Numbered from the stretch's first letter, positions 1 to 7,931 are shown. The stretch: 24,792 nucleotides of DNA from Prevotella sp. UBA4330 (GCA_002394385.1 DGTS01000001.1:2010-26801), one strand, 5' to 3'. Numbers and translations are program-made. The notes: generated by a model not told the origin, from the sequence alone.

Positions 1-406
1 GATAGACTCCCATCTGGGACTTCGTGGCACGCTGACAGGTTATCAGTACAGCGAGATTTTACGTGCCATCTTCTCCGTGTTCTGCTGCGGTGGTGACTGT
101 ATGGAAGACCTCAACCTGTACCTGAAGGACGTGCTTACCGAGCGTGCGGCAAGCAAGACCTACAAGGCGATGGGCAAGACGATGGATGAGAGTTACGAGC
201 AGATGCTTCAGCAACTGAGCAATGAAGGCTGCACCGTACGCCGCCTCACGCACGAGGAAGTGTCCGATTTCGTCACCAACGTCCGTCAGAGCGAAGTGCA
301 GGAACGATGGGTGCAGGAAAAAGAATCCGAAGGCACGGCAGACGTCCGCCGCGTATTCGAGAAACTCCGTTCCTTGGTACAACATAGTGCAAAGAGGAAA
401 CAATAG
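1..406 (+). CDS. Partial chimeric ORF: IS1380-type transposase segment joined to an unrelated tail
   Basis: The frame is open from the left edge of the window, so the true start lies outside it. The first 45 or so residues, including GLRGTLTGYQYSEILR and CCGGDCMEDL, read like the N-terminal region of Bacteroidota IS1380-family transposases, which carry GYQYSEI..R and a CGG.C.ED motif. After about position 145 the resemblance stops. The rest is a charged, helical tail (KTMDESYEQMLQQL, then TADVRRVFEKLRSL) unlike an IS1380 catalytic core, and it ends after only about 90 more residues. No DDE catalytic region is present, so it cannot be an active transposase. It is probably a fusion created by deletion or insertion. 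The tail could come from a mobilisation or conjugation gene, but I do not recognise it. The transposase resemblance is from memory of the family, not a search. Confidence 0.5.
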   Translation, partial: IDSHLGLRGTLTGYQYSEILRAIFSVFCCGGDCMEDLNLYLKDVLTERAASKTYKAMGKTMDESYEQMLQQLSNEGCTVRRLTHEEVSDFVTNVRQSEVQERWVQEKESEGTADVRRVFEKLRSLVQHSAKRKQ

Positions 407-418
407 AAAACTACAGTT

Positions 419-526
419 ATGAATACGGAACTCCAAAAGTGTATGGATACCGACAAGGACAATCATATCATCTACTTTGGAGAAATAGTAGATGCGTATG
501 TTTTAGAGGATAAAGGAGAACAGTAA
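419..526 (+). pseudogene. Short flavin-reductase-like remnant (35 codons)
   Basis: An ATG twelve bases after the preceding stop opens a 35-codon frame. Its middle, NHIIYFGEIVDAYVLED, resembles the conserved strand of flavin reductase-like (FMN-binding split-barrel) proteins, where a segment of the type H.I..GEVVDA is common. The rest of that roughly 170-200 residue domain is missing, so this is best read as a gene remnant left beside mobile-element debris. It could also be a chance small ORF. Resemblance is by motif only. Confidence 0.3.
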
Positions 527-630
527 ATTCCAATTTATGTGACAGTTACCATATAGAAATGTCCATCTGCCATCGACTGTATCGTTGACATTATGGTTGT
601 CAGATATCTTCTTGTCATGTCATGCATTGT

Positions 631-712
631 CACTTGTATCTCCTGAGGTGGTCAGGTGATATACCTGAGGTGGTCAGATGATATACTTGAGGCTGTCAGG
701 AGCATCTTCTGG
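631..712. repeat. Dispersed 22-bp repeat family, left copy (degenerate, mixed orientation)
   Basis: The stretch starts with CACTTGTATCTCCTGA, the same 16 bases that open the tandem array at 9843. It then runs into inverted copies of the unit (GAGGTGGTCAG repeated, separated by ATATAC). It lies in the gene-free interval 527-1048, which otherwise holds the inverted repeat at 807-943 and a terminator. Confidence 0.7.
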
Positions 713-806
713 CAAAGCCATCGGTGCAAATGCGCCGCCATAACGTCTTTGCAACCGCTGCGGGAAGTAGAAAAATCGGGCTTTGGCACACCATTTTTAG
801 TGCCCT

Positions 807-943
807 GTGTGAAAGATGTGAAAGATGTGAAAGTAGTTTTATGGAGTCCACGCAAAAAAAATAAAAATATAAAAGCGTGTAATTTATTATTTTTTTATAT
901 AAAGTTCGTATTTCTTCTTTCACATCTTTCACATCTTTCACAC
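807..943. repeat. Perfect 27-bp inverted repeat flanking an 83-bp A/T-rich centre
   Basis: The arms are 807-833 and 917-943 and are exact reverse complements. Each arm is built from iterated GTGAAAGAT (CTTTCACAT on the other arm). The centre is very A/T-rich and holds a smaller inverted pair, CACGC at 849-853 and GCGTG at 875-879. A frame of 105 codons runs through it, but this follows from repeat periodicity and is not gene-like. It may be the ends of a small non-autonomous element, an iteron-type protein-binding site, or a long hairpin. Confidence 0.85.
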
Positions 944-983
944 CGTCATAAAAACACCCTGGAACTCAAATAGTTAGAAAAAG

Positions 984-1012
984 AAAGGCTCGGCAATTAT
1001 GCCGAGCCTTTT
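984..1012 (-). terminator. Intrinsic terminator of the beta-barrel protein gene
   Basis: A 12-bp perfect stem (984-995 with 1000-1011) with loop ATTA contains GGCTCGGC. Read on the minus strand it is followed by CTTTTTCT, giving the U-rich tract expected downstream of the gene that ends at 1049. The plus-strand side has a weaker T-tract. Confidence 0.85.
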
Positions 1013-1048
1013 ATCACTGATTTCAGAATTTATTAATTTCTATTTTTA

Positions 1049-1591
1049 TTAGAAGTTGTAGTAAACTCCGAGAGAAATGTTGTTGCCGTCGAAGTCAACG
1101 CCCCATACGCTGGCAGCGTCGCCACCCTTTGGCTTGAAGTTCTCGTAACCAACGAAACCAACGTGAGCAACGAAACTGAACTTGTCAACGTTTACTGCTA
1201 CACCTGGCTTCAGACCGAGTGACCAAGAGTTGCCCATGTCGTTGTAGTGCTTGTAACCGAAGGCACCGTCGATGAAGAAGTTAACAACCTTACCCTTGAT
1301 AGCGGTGTAACGAACGTAAGGATTAACCTCGAAAGTGTGAGCCATGCCGTCGTCGAAAGTGAGGTTGCTCTGACGCAGAGCGCCCTTGCTCCAACCGAAA
1401 GCAACACCGGCAGCCCACTCAGAATCGAAACTGTAGCCAATCTCAGGCAGAACGCTATACACAGTCTCGCTCTTGCTTCCCTCATAACCCGGGTCGTAAC
1501 TTGCGATACCAACATTACCACCAACGTAAACCTGTGCAGAAGCACTGATAGCCATAACGGCTGCAACGAATGTCATTACAATTTTTTTCAT
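1049..1591 (-). CDS. Outer-membrane beta-barrel (porin-family) protein
   Basis: The 180-residue product starts with a clear signal peptide, MKKIVMTFVAAVMAISASAQ, cleaved near residue 20. The mature part alternates hydrophobic and polar residues as expected for a small, probably eight-stranded, outer-membrane barrel with many Gly and aromatic residues. It ends LGVYYNF; a C-terminal Phe is the usual signal recognised by the BAM assembly machinery. The size fits the small porin-family/OMP_b-brl proteins of Bacteroidota. The gene is monocistronic, with a candidate promoter upstream (1659-1690) and a strong terminator downstream. The substrate or role (channel, adhesion or structural) cannot be told from the sequence. 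Confidence 0.85.
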   Translation of the reverse strand: MKKIVMTFVAAVMAISASAQVYVGGNVGIASYDPGYEGSKSETVYSVLPEIGYSFDSEWAAGVAFGWSKGALRQSNLTFDDGMAHTFEVNPYVRYTAIKGKVVNFFIDGAFGYKHYNDMGNSWSLGLKPGVAVNVDKFSFVAHVGFVGYENFKPKGGDAASVWGVDFDGNNISLGVYYNF

Positions 1592-1658
1592 CTTCTTACC
1601 CTTTCTTTTAAGTTTGTAAAGTAATTATAATAATTGTATATGTTCCTGAAATCGGGTG

Positions 1659-1690
1659 CAAAGTTCTATAATTATTTTCAATTAAGCAAA
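1659..1690 (-). promoter_or_regulatory. Candidate Bacteroidota promoter for the beta-barrel gene
   Basis: On the minus strand TTTG (1687-1690) is followed after 20 bp by GAACTTTG ending at 1659, one base off the TAnnTTTG consensus. It lies about 70 bp upstream of the start codon at 1591. Confidence 0.5.
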
Positions 1691-1736
1691 CTTTTATCGA
1701 TTTTTTTGCCCCAAACAGGCAATTTCGGCAAAATAA

Positions 1737-1768
1737 TTGGGATTTTTGAACAAATTCTGCTAATTTTG
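1737..1768 (+). promoter_or_regulatory. Candidate promoter for kdsA
   Basis: TAATTTTG at 1761-1768 is a perfect TAnnTTTG match. TTGG at 1737-1740 stands 20 bp upstream as a near-match to TTTG. The start codon follows 26 bases after the -7 box. Confidence 0.6.
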
Positions 1769-1793
1769 CAACTGAATATAAAACACATATAGA

Positions 1794-2549
1794 ATGAAGC
1801 CAATATTCATTGCTGGTCCTTGTGTCATTGAGTCGGCCCAACTGCTGGACACGGTGGCACAGAAACTTGTATATATAAATAAGGTATGCGGCACCGACAT
1901 CATCTTCAAGTCGTCGTTCGACAAGGCCAACCGCACGAGCATACGCTCGTTCAGAGGTCCGGGACTTGAGAAAGGACTGCAGATGCTGGCAGACATAAAG
2001 GAGAAGTACGGCTTGCGCATTCTCACCGACATTCACGAGAGCCATCAGGCAGAAGCGGCGGGCGAGGTGTGCGACGTACTGCAGATTCCTGCCTTCCTGT
2101 GCCGCCAGACCGACCTGCTTGTGGCAGCAGCCAAGACCGGCAAGACCATAAACATAAAGAAAGCACAGTTCCTGAGCGGGCAAGACATGCGCTACCCTGT
2201 TGAGAAAGCGCTTGACGCCGGTGCCAAGGAGGTGTGGCTCACCGAGCGCGGCAACACGTTCGGATATAACAATCTGGTGGTTGACTTCCGCAACATACCA
2301 GACATGCTCGACATCGTGAACACCGTAATCATGGACTGCACACACAGCGTTCAGCGACCAGGAGCAGGCGGCGGCAAGACCTCTGGCGACCGTCGTTTCG
2401 TGCCCAACATGGCACTTGCAGCCAAGGCTTTCGGTGCCACGGGCTATTTCTTCGAGGTGCATCCCGACCCAGACAACGGACTCTCTGACGGTCCCAACAT
2501 GCTCTATCTTGACGACCTGGAAGGTCTGGTGAAAAAACTTATTGACTAA
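1794..2549 (+). CDS. kdsA: 3-deoxy-8-phosphooctulonate (Kdo-8-phosphate) synthase
   Basis: This cytoplasmic enzyme condenses phosphoenolpyruvate with arabinose 5-phosphate to give Kdo-8-phosphate, a committed step of Kdo synthesis for lipopolysaccharide. The 251-residue protein is a complete, short TIM barrel. Visible family motifs are AGPCVIES (7-14), KSSFDKANRTS (39-49), RGPG (54-57), TDIHES (78-83), CRQTDLL (103-109), KKAQFLS (122-128), HSVQRPG (184-190) and EVHPDPD (221-227). Cys10, His184, Glu221 and Asp232 sit exactly one position before the four metal ligands known in the Aquifex aeolicus enzyme (Cys11, His185, Glu222, Asp233), so this is inferred to be the metal-dependent class rather than the E. 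coli type, which has Asn at the Cys position. It heads a tight run with kdsD six bases downstream, which supplies its sugar substrate. Confidence 0.97.
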   Translation: MKPIFIAGPCVIESAQLLDTVAQKLVYINKVCGTDIIFKSSFDKANRTSIRSFRGPGLEKGLQMLADIKEKYGLRILTDIHESHQAEAAGEVCDVLQIPAFLCRQTDLLVAAAKTGKTINIKKAQFLSGQDMRYPVEKALDAGAKEVWLTERGNTFGYNNLVVDFRNIPDMLDIVNTVIMDCTHSVQRPGAGGGKTSGDRRFVPNMALAAKAFGATGYFFEVHPDPDNGLSDGPNMLYLDDLEGLVKKLID

Positions 2550-2555
2550 GAGGAC

Positions 2556-3530
2556 ATGAGCAATCAAAACGAAAGACTGGCAATGGTGAGACAATACGCC
2601 ATTCAATGCATAAAAGACGAAAGCAACGCCGTGCTCGACCTGCTCAACCAGATTGACTCTGAGTTCGACCGCGCGGTGGAACTGATACTCAACTGCAAGG
2701 GCAAGGTGATAGTAACAGGCGTGGGAAAGAGCGGACACATCGGGGCAAAGATTGCCGCCACCCTATCCAGCACCGGCACGCCATCGTTCTTCATCAATCC
2801 TCTCGACGTGTACCACGGCGACCTTGGAGTGATGACAAGCGAGGATGTGGTGATTGCTATCAGTTACTCCGGACAGACCGACGAGTTGCTGAGGTTCATC
2901 CCGATGGTGCTTCACATGCACATTCCAATCATCGGAATGAGCGGCAACGAGAAGAGCCTGCTGGCGAAATACAGCACGGTGCACATCAAGGTGAAGGTGG
3001 ACAAGGAGGCCTGCCCTCTCAACCTGGCGCCCACAAGCAGCACCACGGCGGCTCTCGTCATGGGCGACGCACTCGCCATAGCGCTGATGGAGGTGAGAAA
3101 CTTCAAGCCAAGAGACTTCGCACAGTTCCATCCCGGCGGCGAACTGGGCAAGCGACTGCTCACCACAGCGAGGGACGTGATGCGCTCTGACGACCTCCCC
3201 GTCATCCCCAAGGAGATGCATCTGGGCGAGGCTATCATACTCGTCAGCAAGGGGAAACTGGGACTCGGCGTGTCGCTCGACGACGACAATAAGATAATAG
3301 GACTGATTACCGACGGCGATATACGCCGCGCCATGGAACGGTGGCAGGCCGACTTCGTCAACCACACCGTGGAAGAGATAATGACACGCACGCCGAAATG
3401 TGTTCTCGCAGACACCAAAATAACTGAGATACAAAAGATAATGCACAAGAATTTTGTTCATTCTGTGCTCGTTACCGACCAGGAGAAGCATCTGCTGGGC
3501 GTTGTTGACCACTATTCGTGCATGATATAA
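2556..3530 (+). CDS. kdsD: Arabinose-5-phosphate isomerase, KdsD/KpsF/GutQ family
   Basis: The enzyme interconverts ribulose 5-phosphate and arabinose 5-phosphate, the substrate of the adjacent KdsA. The 324-residue protein has the standard layout: a SIS sugar-isomerase domain (about 35-170, with VTGVGKSGHIGAKIA and SYSGQTDE), then two CBS domains (about 205-265 and 272-324). Lys58, Glu110, Glu151 and His192 lie one position before the catalytic residues recalled for E. coli KdsD (Lys59, Glu111, Glu152, His193), which argues for an active isomerase. An AGGA motif precedes the ATG, and the gap to kdsA is six bases, so the two are almost certainly co-transcribed. The CBS pair may sense nucleotides or pathway products; that is family knowledge, not shown here. 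Confidence 0.95.
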   Translation: MSNQNERLAMVRQYAIQCIKDESNAVLDLLNQIDSEFDRAVELILNCKGKVIVTGVGKSGHIGAKIAATLSSTGTPSFFINPLDVYHGDLGVMTSEDVVIAISYSGQTDELLRFIPMVLHMHIPIIGMSGNEKSLLAKYSTVHIKVKVDKEACPLNLAPTSSTTAALVMGDALAIALMEVRNFKPRDFAQFHPGGELGKRLLTTARDVMRSDDLPVIPKEMHLGEAIILVSKGKLGLGVSLDDDNKIIGLITDGDIRRAMERWQADFVNHTVEEIMTRTPKCVLADTKITEIQKIMHKNFVHSVLVTDQEKHLLGVVDHYSCMI

Positions 3531-3533
3531 AAG

Positions 3534-4802
3534 ATGTATAGACTGTTTTCACTGTTGGCCGTTTGCCTGTCATGCGTCATAGGTAATGCACAACGTGCCG
3601 ACTCTCTCATCGTTAACGACCTGCGCAAGAGCGGAATTGTGTTTACGAACGACAATTCCGTAACTCTGCTTATGTCCGGACAAGAGAAGTTCGACGACAT
3701 GTTCCAGGCTATAAAGGACGCCAAGGAGTCGGTTCATCTGGAGTATTTCAACTTCAGGAACGACTCCATCGCCGACCTTCTGTTCGAGATTCTTGCAAGC
3801 AAGGTGAAGGAAGGCGTGGTGGTGAGAGCCCTGTTCGACGGCTTCGGAAACGCCTCCAACAACCAGCCGCTGAAGAAGAAACATCTTGAAAAGAGGCGTG
3901 CCCAAGGCATACAGATATACGAGTTCAAGCCATTGGACTTCCCCTGGCTCGATGACATCTTCGGACGCGACCACCGCAAGATAGTGGTTATCGACGGCAA
4001 GATAGCCTACACAGGCGGAATGAACGTTGCCGACTATTACATTAAAGGGACAGATGTGGTGGGCGAATGGCGCGACATGCATTGCCGCATAGAAGGAAGC
4101 GCCGTGAACGACTTGCAGGAGATATTCGTAAGGATATGGAAAAAAGTGACCGGCGAGCAAATCAGCGGCGCCAACTATTACAGAGGCGAACATCAGAAGA
4201 CGCCCGAATATTTCCGCAATCTGAAGCCCGACACTACATCGACGGCAGGAAAGAAGATGGTGGGCATCGTGAACCGCGAGCCGCTAAGGTCGCCTGCCGC
4301 TATCAGACTGTTCTACAAAAGTGCCATAGACAATGCACAGGACAGCATAAAACTCATCAACCCTTACTTCACCCTGATACCATGCATCAGCAAGGCGCTC
4401 AAGAATGCCATAAAACGAGGTGTGAAGGTGGAACTGATGATTGCCGCCAACAGCGACATACCACTTACACCCGACTGCAGTTTCCGCAACATGCACAAAC
4501 TGATGAAGCGCGGTGCCGACGTGTGGATTTACAAGAATGGATTCCACCACACAAAGATAATTATGGTTGACGGACAGGTGTGCACCGTTGGAAGCGCCAA
4601 CCTCGACGCCAGGAGCCTGCGGAACGACTATGAGGAGAACGCAGTTATCGTTGACCCCTGCACCACTCGCGAACTGAACGACATGTTCGAGCGCGACAAG
4701 AAGCACTCATTCAAACTAACAGAGGAGTCATGGGACAAGTGGCGCACCCCCTGGCAGAAGTTCAGAGGATGGTTTGCCCATCTGCTGAGTCCGTTCCTTT
4801 AG
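3534..4802 (+). CDS. Phospholipase D-family protein, cardiolipin synthase-like
   Basis: The 422-residue protein has two HKD (HxKxxxxD) motifs: HRKIVVID at 147-154, followed by GKIAYTGGMNVADYY, and HTKIIMVD at 339-346, followed by GQVCTVGSANLDARS. Both are complete, so a phosphatidyl-transfer or phosphodiesterase reaction is expected, most likely joining phosphatidylglycerols into cardiolipin. Unlike typical bacterial Cls proteins with two N-terminal membrane helices, it starts with a short signal-peptide-like segment (MYRLFSLLAVCLSCVIGNAQ), so it may be exported or anchored by that segment. Cys14 (LSC) is a poor but possible lipobox. The start lies three bases after the kdsD stop, implying one transcript. 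Its last 41 bases overlap the end of the convergent TPR gene. A different PLD substrate cannot be excluded. Confidence 0.88.
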   Translation: MYRLFSLLAVCLSCVIGNAQRADSLIVNDLRKSGIVFTNDNSVTLLMSGQEKFDDMFQAIKDAKESVHLEYFNFRNDSIADLLFEILASKVKEGVVVRALFDGFGNASNNQPLKKKHLEKRRAQGIQIYEFKPLDFPWLDDIFGRDHRKIVVIDGKIAYTGGMNVADYYIKGTDVVGEWRDMHCRIEGSAVNDLQEIFVRIWKKVTGEQISGANYYRGEHQKTPEYFRNLKPDTTSTAGKKMVGIVNREPLRSPAAIRLFYKSAIDNAQDSIKLINPYFTLIPCISKALKNAIKRGVKVELMIAANSDIPLTPDCSFRNMHKLMKRGADVWIYKNGFHHTKIIMVDGQVCTVGSANLDARSLRNDYEENAVIVDPCTTRELNDMFERDKKHSFKLTEESWDKWRTPWQKFRGWFAHLLSPFL

Positions 4803-6981
4803 TGTTCTTCTCCACAATATCGGCCATCAGCATCATGTCAACAGGCTTTATCCCGTTGGCTTCAAGCATCTGCATGTCGTTCTCGAACTCCTTAGAGAGC
4901 CAGTCGGACGGCAGTTGTTTCTTTCCCAAAGAGTCTTTGTAGTCGGAGAAATACTGCACGGCATTCCTCACATTGCCCATAAGCCATTGGCAATAGGCAG
5001 CATTCAGGAAATCCTCAGGAGCAGTGTTTTCCTGTAACAGGAGTTTCTGGTACAAAGCATCGGCCTGCTCTTTCTTACCCTCACCCATCAACGCCCATGC
5101 CAATGCTCGTGTCGTGTTTGCTGAAGGATGCTCGTAGTCGAGGCGGTAAAGAATATCGCATGCCTCGTGATATCGGGCCAGTTTCATCAACGTGACGCAA
5201 TAGTTGAGTGCGTAGTTGCTGTTGTCAGGATTCATCTCCTGCAGTCGCTTGTAGCAATTACAAGCCATTTCATAGTCTTTCTTCACCAATGACACACGCC
5301 CCAGCATCTTGAGTCCAGCCACATCGTCGTTGAGCAAGCCTTCGTCCCAAGCCTTTTTCAATACGGAATAGGCTGCTCCTGCATCCTTTTTATACTCAAA
5401 GAAATACAAAGAGGCAATGTGAACATAGTCCATATCTTGCTCGTCTTCCGTCGAACGGATGATTCTCTCGGCTATTGCAGAGAAGCAGTTAGCCATCTGC
5501 CGTTTGTGCATAAACCACGCAAGTTCGGGCAGTTTGCGGCAAACCTTGGTGCCGCAGAATGTCTTGTTGGTGACAAACAGGAAGAATCTCTCGTCCGTGA
5601 AGGGACTTCTTAGTTCGTTCTTATGGAAATTAAGACGGTAGAATCGGTAGATGTCCTGCAGATACATGCGGCGTATGTAAGCGCCCGAGTTGCGGTCGGC
5701 ATCAGACACTACGGGTCCCATCTCATATCCACTCTGCATCATCTCGCGCACATTGGCCGGCAGGCGTTCAATGACAGTCTTCATTGTGAGCAGGAATGAG
5801 TATTTATCGCTTTCGCAGAAGGGACCGTAATTCAGCATGTTTTTCAAGAATCCAGCCTCTCCCATCTTGCTTAGCGCATCCTGAACGCCCGGATGCTCAA
5901 TGAAGAAAGGCCAGAACCAGTTGGCCATATCGTTGAAGAACGTGAACCGTTTCATCTGCGAGAAGCCTCCGAAATAGATGTCCGAGCCCTCTTTCTGCAT
6001 CTTCTCCATGCGGTTCATGGTGCTTTCCAGTTTCTCCATGCGCTCATCGTCGGCATTGGGATTGAGGATATCCTCCATCGGGTCGTCCTCCTTCTCAGTG
6101 ATTCCAAACCTTGTGATGTTCAGGTTTTGGTTTTTCATCAGTTCGGGGATGATGTCCTTCTGTATTGTCTGGTTGTCCTTGTCGGCATTCAGGCAGAACA
6201 TCACCTGCTTCTGCATGTCTGCCACCTCACGTGCAACGCTCTCGTCGTCGCACAAAGATGTGATTTCATCGTGAGTCTTGTCGCTCATTGCTGATGCGAA
6301 TACCCATCCCACAAGTGCTCGCTGGCGTATCTTCATGTCTGTTGCATCACGATACACGCCTGCAAGTGTCAGCATCTTCTGCTCGTCAGTATGGTTCAAG
6401 GTGGATATGGTGATTGCGCTTACCATCAGTTGTGCGTCGAAAGAGTCGATGGTAGGCGACGTGAGGAGTTCCGTCATCTGGCCTCTCATGCTCTCGTTCC
6501 ATTGTGGCGACACAATAATTCTATGGAAGAAAGCAGACATCTGACCGACATGACGGGCATAGATTTCGGTTGTCTTAGCCGTTAGTTCCTCGTCAGAAAG
6601 CAGTCCGAGCATGGCCTGTTCGCTTACGAAGCCCTCAAGTTCAGCCTTCAGTTGGTCTATCTCGAGCGGTATGTCGCCGCCCTTCCTTTTTGCTTCTTGA
6701 TAGAAGGGTGACGCCAAAGTCTTGTTGTAGAGCATTATGTTGCGCACACATCTCTCGAGCCTTGTACTTATTCTCATGTGTATCTTCTCGCGATCGGGGT
6801 CGATGATGCCCCTTCCCAGATAGTCCATCATCAGTTCATAGTCGCTGATGAGACTCTCCAGTTCGTCGCGCCATATGCCTATGCTATGGTTTGACGCATA
6901 GTCCCGCATGTTGCATATTGCCACATACACATGTCCGTTGGCAATCTCCTTCAATGTCCTGTACAAGGTGTCTTGCTCCAT
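4762..6981 (-). CDS. Large TPR-repeat protein of unknown function
   Basis: The 739-residue protein has no signal peptide or membrane segment and is probably cytoplasmic. The N-terminal two thirds are helical and unrecognised. Roughly residues 540-675 contain four tetratricopeptide-like helical pairs (for example GRVSLVKKDYEMACNCYKRL and ALMGEGKKEQADALYQKLLL). TPRs bind other proteins, but no partner is identifiable. I chose the ATG at 6981, preceded by AAAGGA, over the longer reading that starts at a TTG at 7032, because the longer form would overlap the upstream lipoprotein gene and adds only a polar 17-residue stretch. The gap to that gene is then 38 bases, so the two are probably co-transcribed. 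Its 3' end overlaps the convergent phospholipase D gene by 41 bases. Confidence 0.8.
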   Translation of the reverse strand: MEQDTLYRTLKEIANGHVYVAICNMRDYASNHSIGIWRDELESLISDYELMMDYLGRGIIDPDREKIHMRISTRLERCVRNIMLYNKTLASPFYQEAKRKGGDIPLEIDQLKAELEGFVSEQAMLGLLSDEELTAKTTEIYARHVGQMSAFFHRIIVSPQWNESMRGQMTELLTSPTIDSFDAQLMVSAITISTLNHTDEQKMLTLAGVYRDATDMKIRQRALVGWVFASAMSDKTHDEITSLCDDESVAREVADMQKQVMFCLNADKDNQTIQKDIIPELMKNQNLNITRFGITEKEDDPMEDILNPNADDERMEKLESTMNRMEKMQKEGSDIYFGGFSQMKRFTFFNDMANWFWPFFIEHPGVQDALSKMGEAGFLKNMLNYGPFCESDKYSFLLTMKTVIERLPANVREMMQSGYEMGPVVSDADRNSGAYIRRMYLQDIYRFYRLNFHKNELRSPFTDERFFLFVTNKTFCGTKVCRKLPELAWFMHKRQMANCFSAIAERIIRSTEDEQDMDYVHIASLYFFEYKKDAGAAYSVLKKAWDEGLLNDDVAGLKMLGRVSLVKKDYEMACNCYKRLQEMNPDNSNYALNYCVTLMKLARYHEACDILYRLDYEHPSANTTRALAWALMGEGKKEQADALYQKLLLQENTAPEDFLNAAYCQWLMGNVRNAVQYFSDYKDSLGKKQLPSDWLSKEFENDMQMLEANGIKPVDMMLMADIVEKNTKGTDSADGQTIL

Positions 6982-7019
6982 CACTTCCTTTCTTGTTATA
7001 TTTTCGTGTGCATGAACGT

Positions 7020-7931
7020 TTATCTCAGCCAACTGTTGGCCCTCGTGATGTCCTTCTCCCGAGGTCTTGCAGCATGCTCAAACTTCACCTTCGGCAATGA
7101 CCGCACAGTCCTGTCGTCCACATCCATGTATTTCTTTATTATTCCCGCATAACTCGCAATGCCATAGCGGTTTATCGAGTCGCATGCCTGGTTGTACGCT
7201 TTGACAAATGCGTCTATCTGCGACCGCCTACGGGAGTCGTTCATTGCCTTGTCAGTGAAGACTATTGCACCCATTCTGAGGTCTTTGTTCTTTGCATCCA
7301 TAATGACAGGATTGCCTGCAAGACGGGCAACTGTTGCTTGCGGCTCGGGCAGCAGCACGGCATCCATCTCGTTGTTGAGAAGCATCTTCAGTCTTATTTG
7401 CGGATTGTTCACCTGCACGCGGAACACCACTTCCGACTTAAGCCGCGAACTGTCCACCGCCATATCTGCCAACATAGCCGTTGCCGAGAACCTGCTCACG
7501 GCTATCATTTTGTCTGTCAGTTGCTTGAGTTCTTTGATACGCGCCTTCTTGTTGGTGATGAACTGCCACGAGAGAGGTGTCGAGGCAACATAGGTGAGCG
7601 CCAAGCCTTGACGTTTCATACGCTCTGCCCTTACGATGTCGGTAACCGAACCTTCTATCTTGCCTCTTCTGAGAGCATCGTCTGCCGCGATGTGCGACTC
7701 CATGTCCCTAAACCTCACGTCCGCCTTGGCAGTGTCTATCCACGCACGTTCCTTAATTATAAACATGGGAAGACAGTCGATGGTGGGCAGCACGCCCACT
7801 TTCAGGGCCAAGGAGTCTTTCCTTTGATGCATGGCGCGCTCGCGAGCCGACTGCTCCTTCGCCTCCTCATAACTCTGTCCGCACCCCGCAAGGAGCACCA
7901 CAGAAAGCATCACAAGAACTATTTTCTTCAT
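7020..7931 (-). CDS. Lipoprotein resembling ABC-transporter substrate-binding (NMT1/SsuA-like) proteins
   Basis: The 303-residue product begins MKKIVLVMLSVVLLAGC, with lipobox LAGC and Cys17 as lipidation site. The mature part starts a typical type II periplasmic-binding fold (LKVGVLPTIDCLPMFIIKE), goes on with a segment like the ones that map small-molecule sites in NMT1/SsuA-type proteins (GSVTDIVRAERMKRQG), and has the later NNEMDAVLLPEPQATVA stretch, where E-P before the second lobe is common in nitrate/sulfonate/thiamine-precursor binding proteins. The ligand is not identifiable. No permease or ATPase gene is adjacent; the next gene downstream encodes a TPR protein. It is transcribed divergently from radA. 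Confidence 0.78.
   Translation of the reverse strand: MKKIVLVMLSVVLLAGCGQSYEEAKEQSARERAMHQRKDSLALKVGVLPTIDCLPMFIIKERAWIDTAKADVRFRDMESHIAADDALRRGKIEGSVTDIVRAERMKRQGLALTYVASTPLSWQFITNKKARIKELKQLTDKMIAVSRFSATAMLADMAVDSSRLKSEVVFRVQVNNPQIRLKMLLNNEMDAVLLPEPQATVARLAGNPVIMDAKNKDLRMGAIVFTDKAMNDSRRRSQIDAFVKAYNQACDSINRYGIASYAGIIKKYMDVDDRTVRSLPKVKFEHAARPREKDITRANSWLR

Noticed and set aside
656..973. 105-codon plus-strand frame as a gene
   Set aside because: It runs through the repeat block and both arms of the inverted repeat, and its HLSHLSH-like text comes from repeat periodicity.
1608..2738. 376-codon minus-strand frame opposite kdsA
   Set aside because: It is antisense to kdsA/kdsD, lacks recognisable motifs and arises from codon bias.
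6982..7032. Longer TPR protein start at a TTG at 7032
   Set aside because: It would overlap the upstream lipoprotein gene; the ATG at 6981 has a ribosome-binding-like AAAGGA and gives a normal gap.
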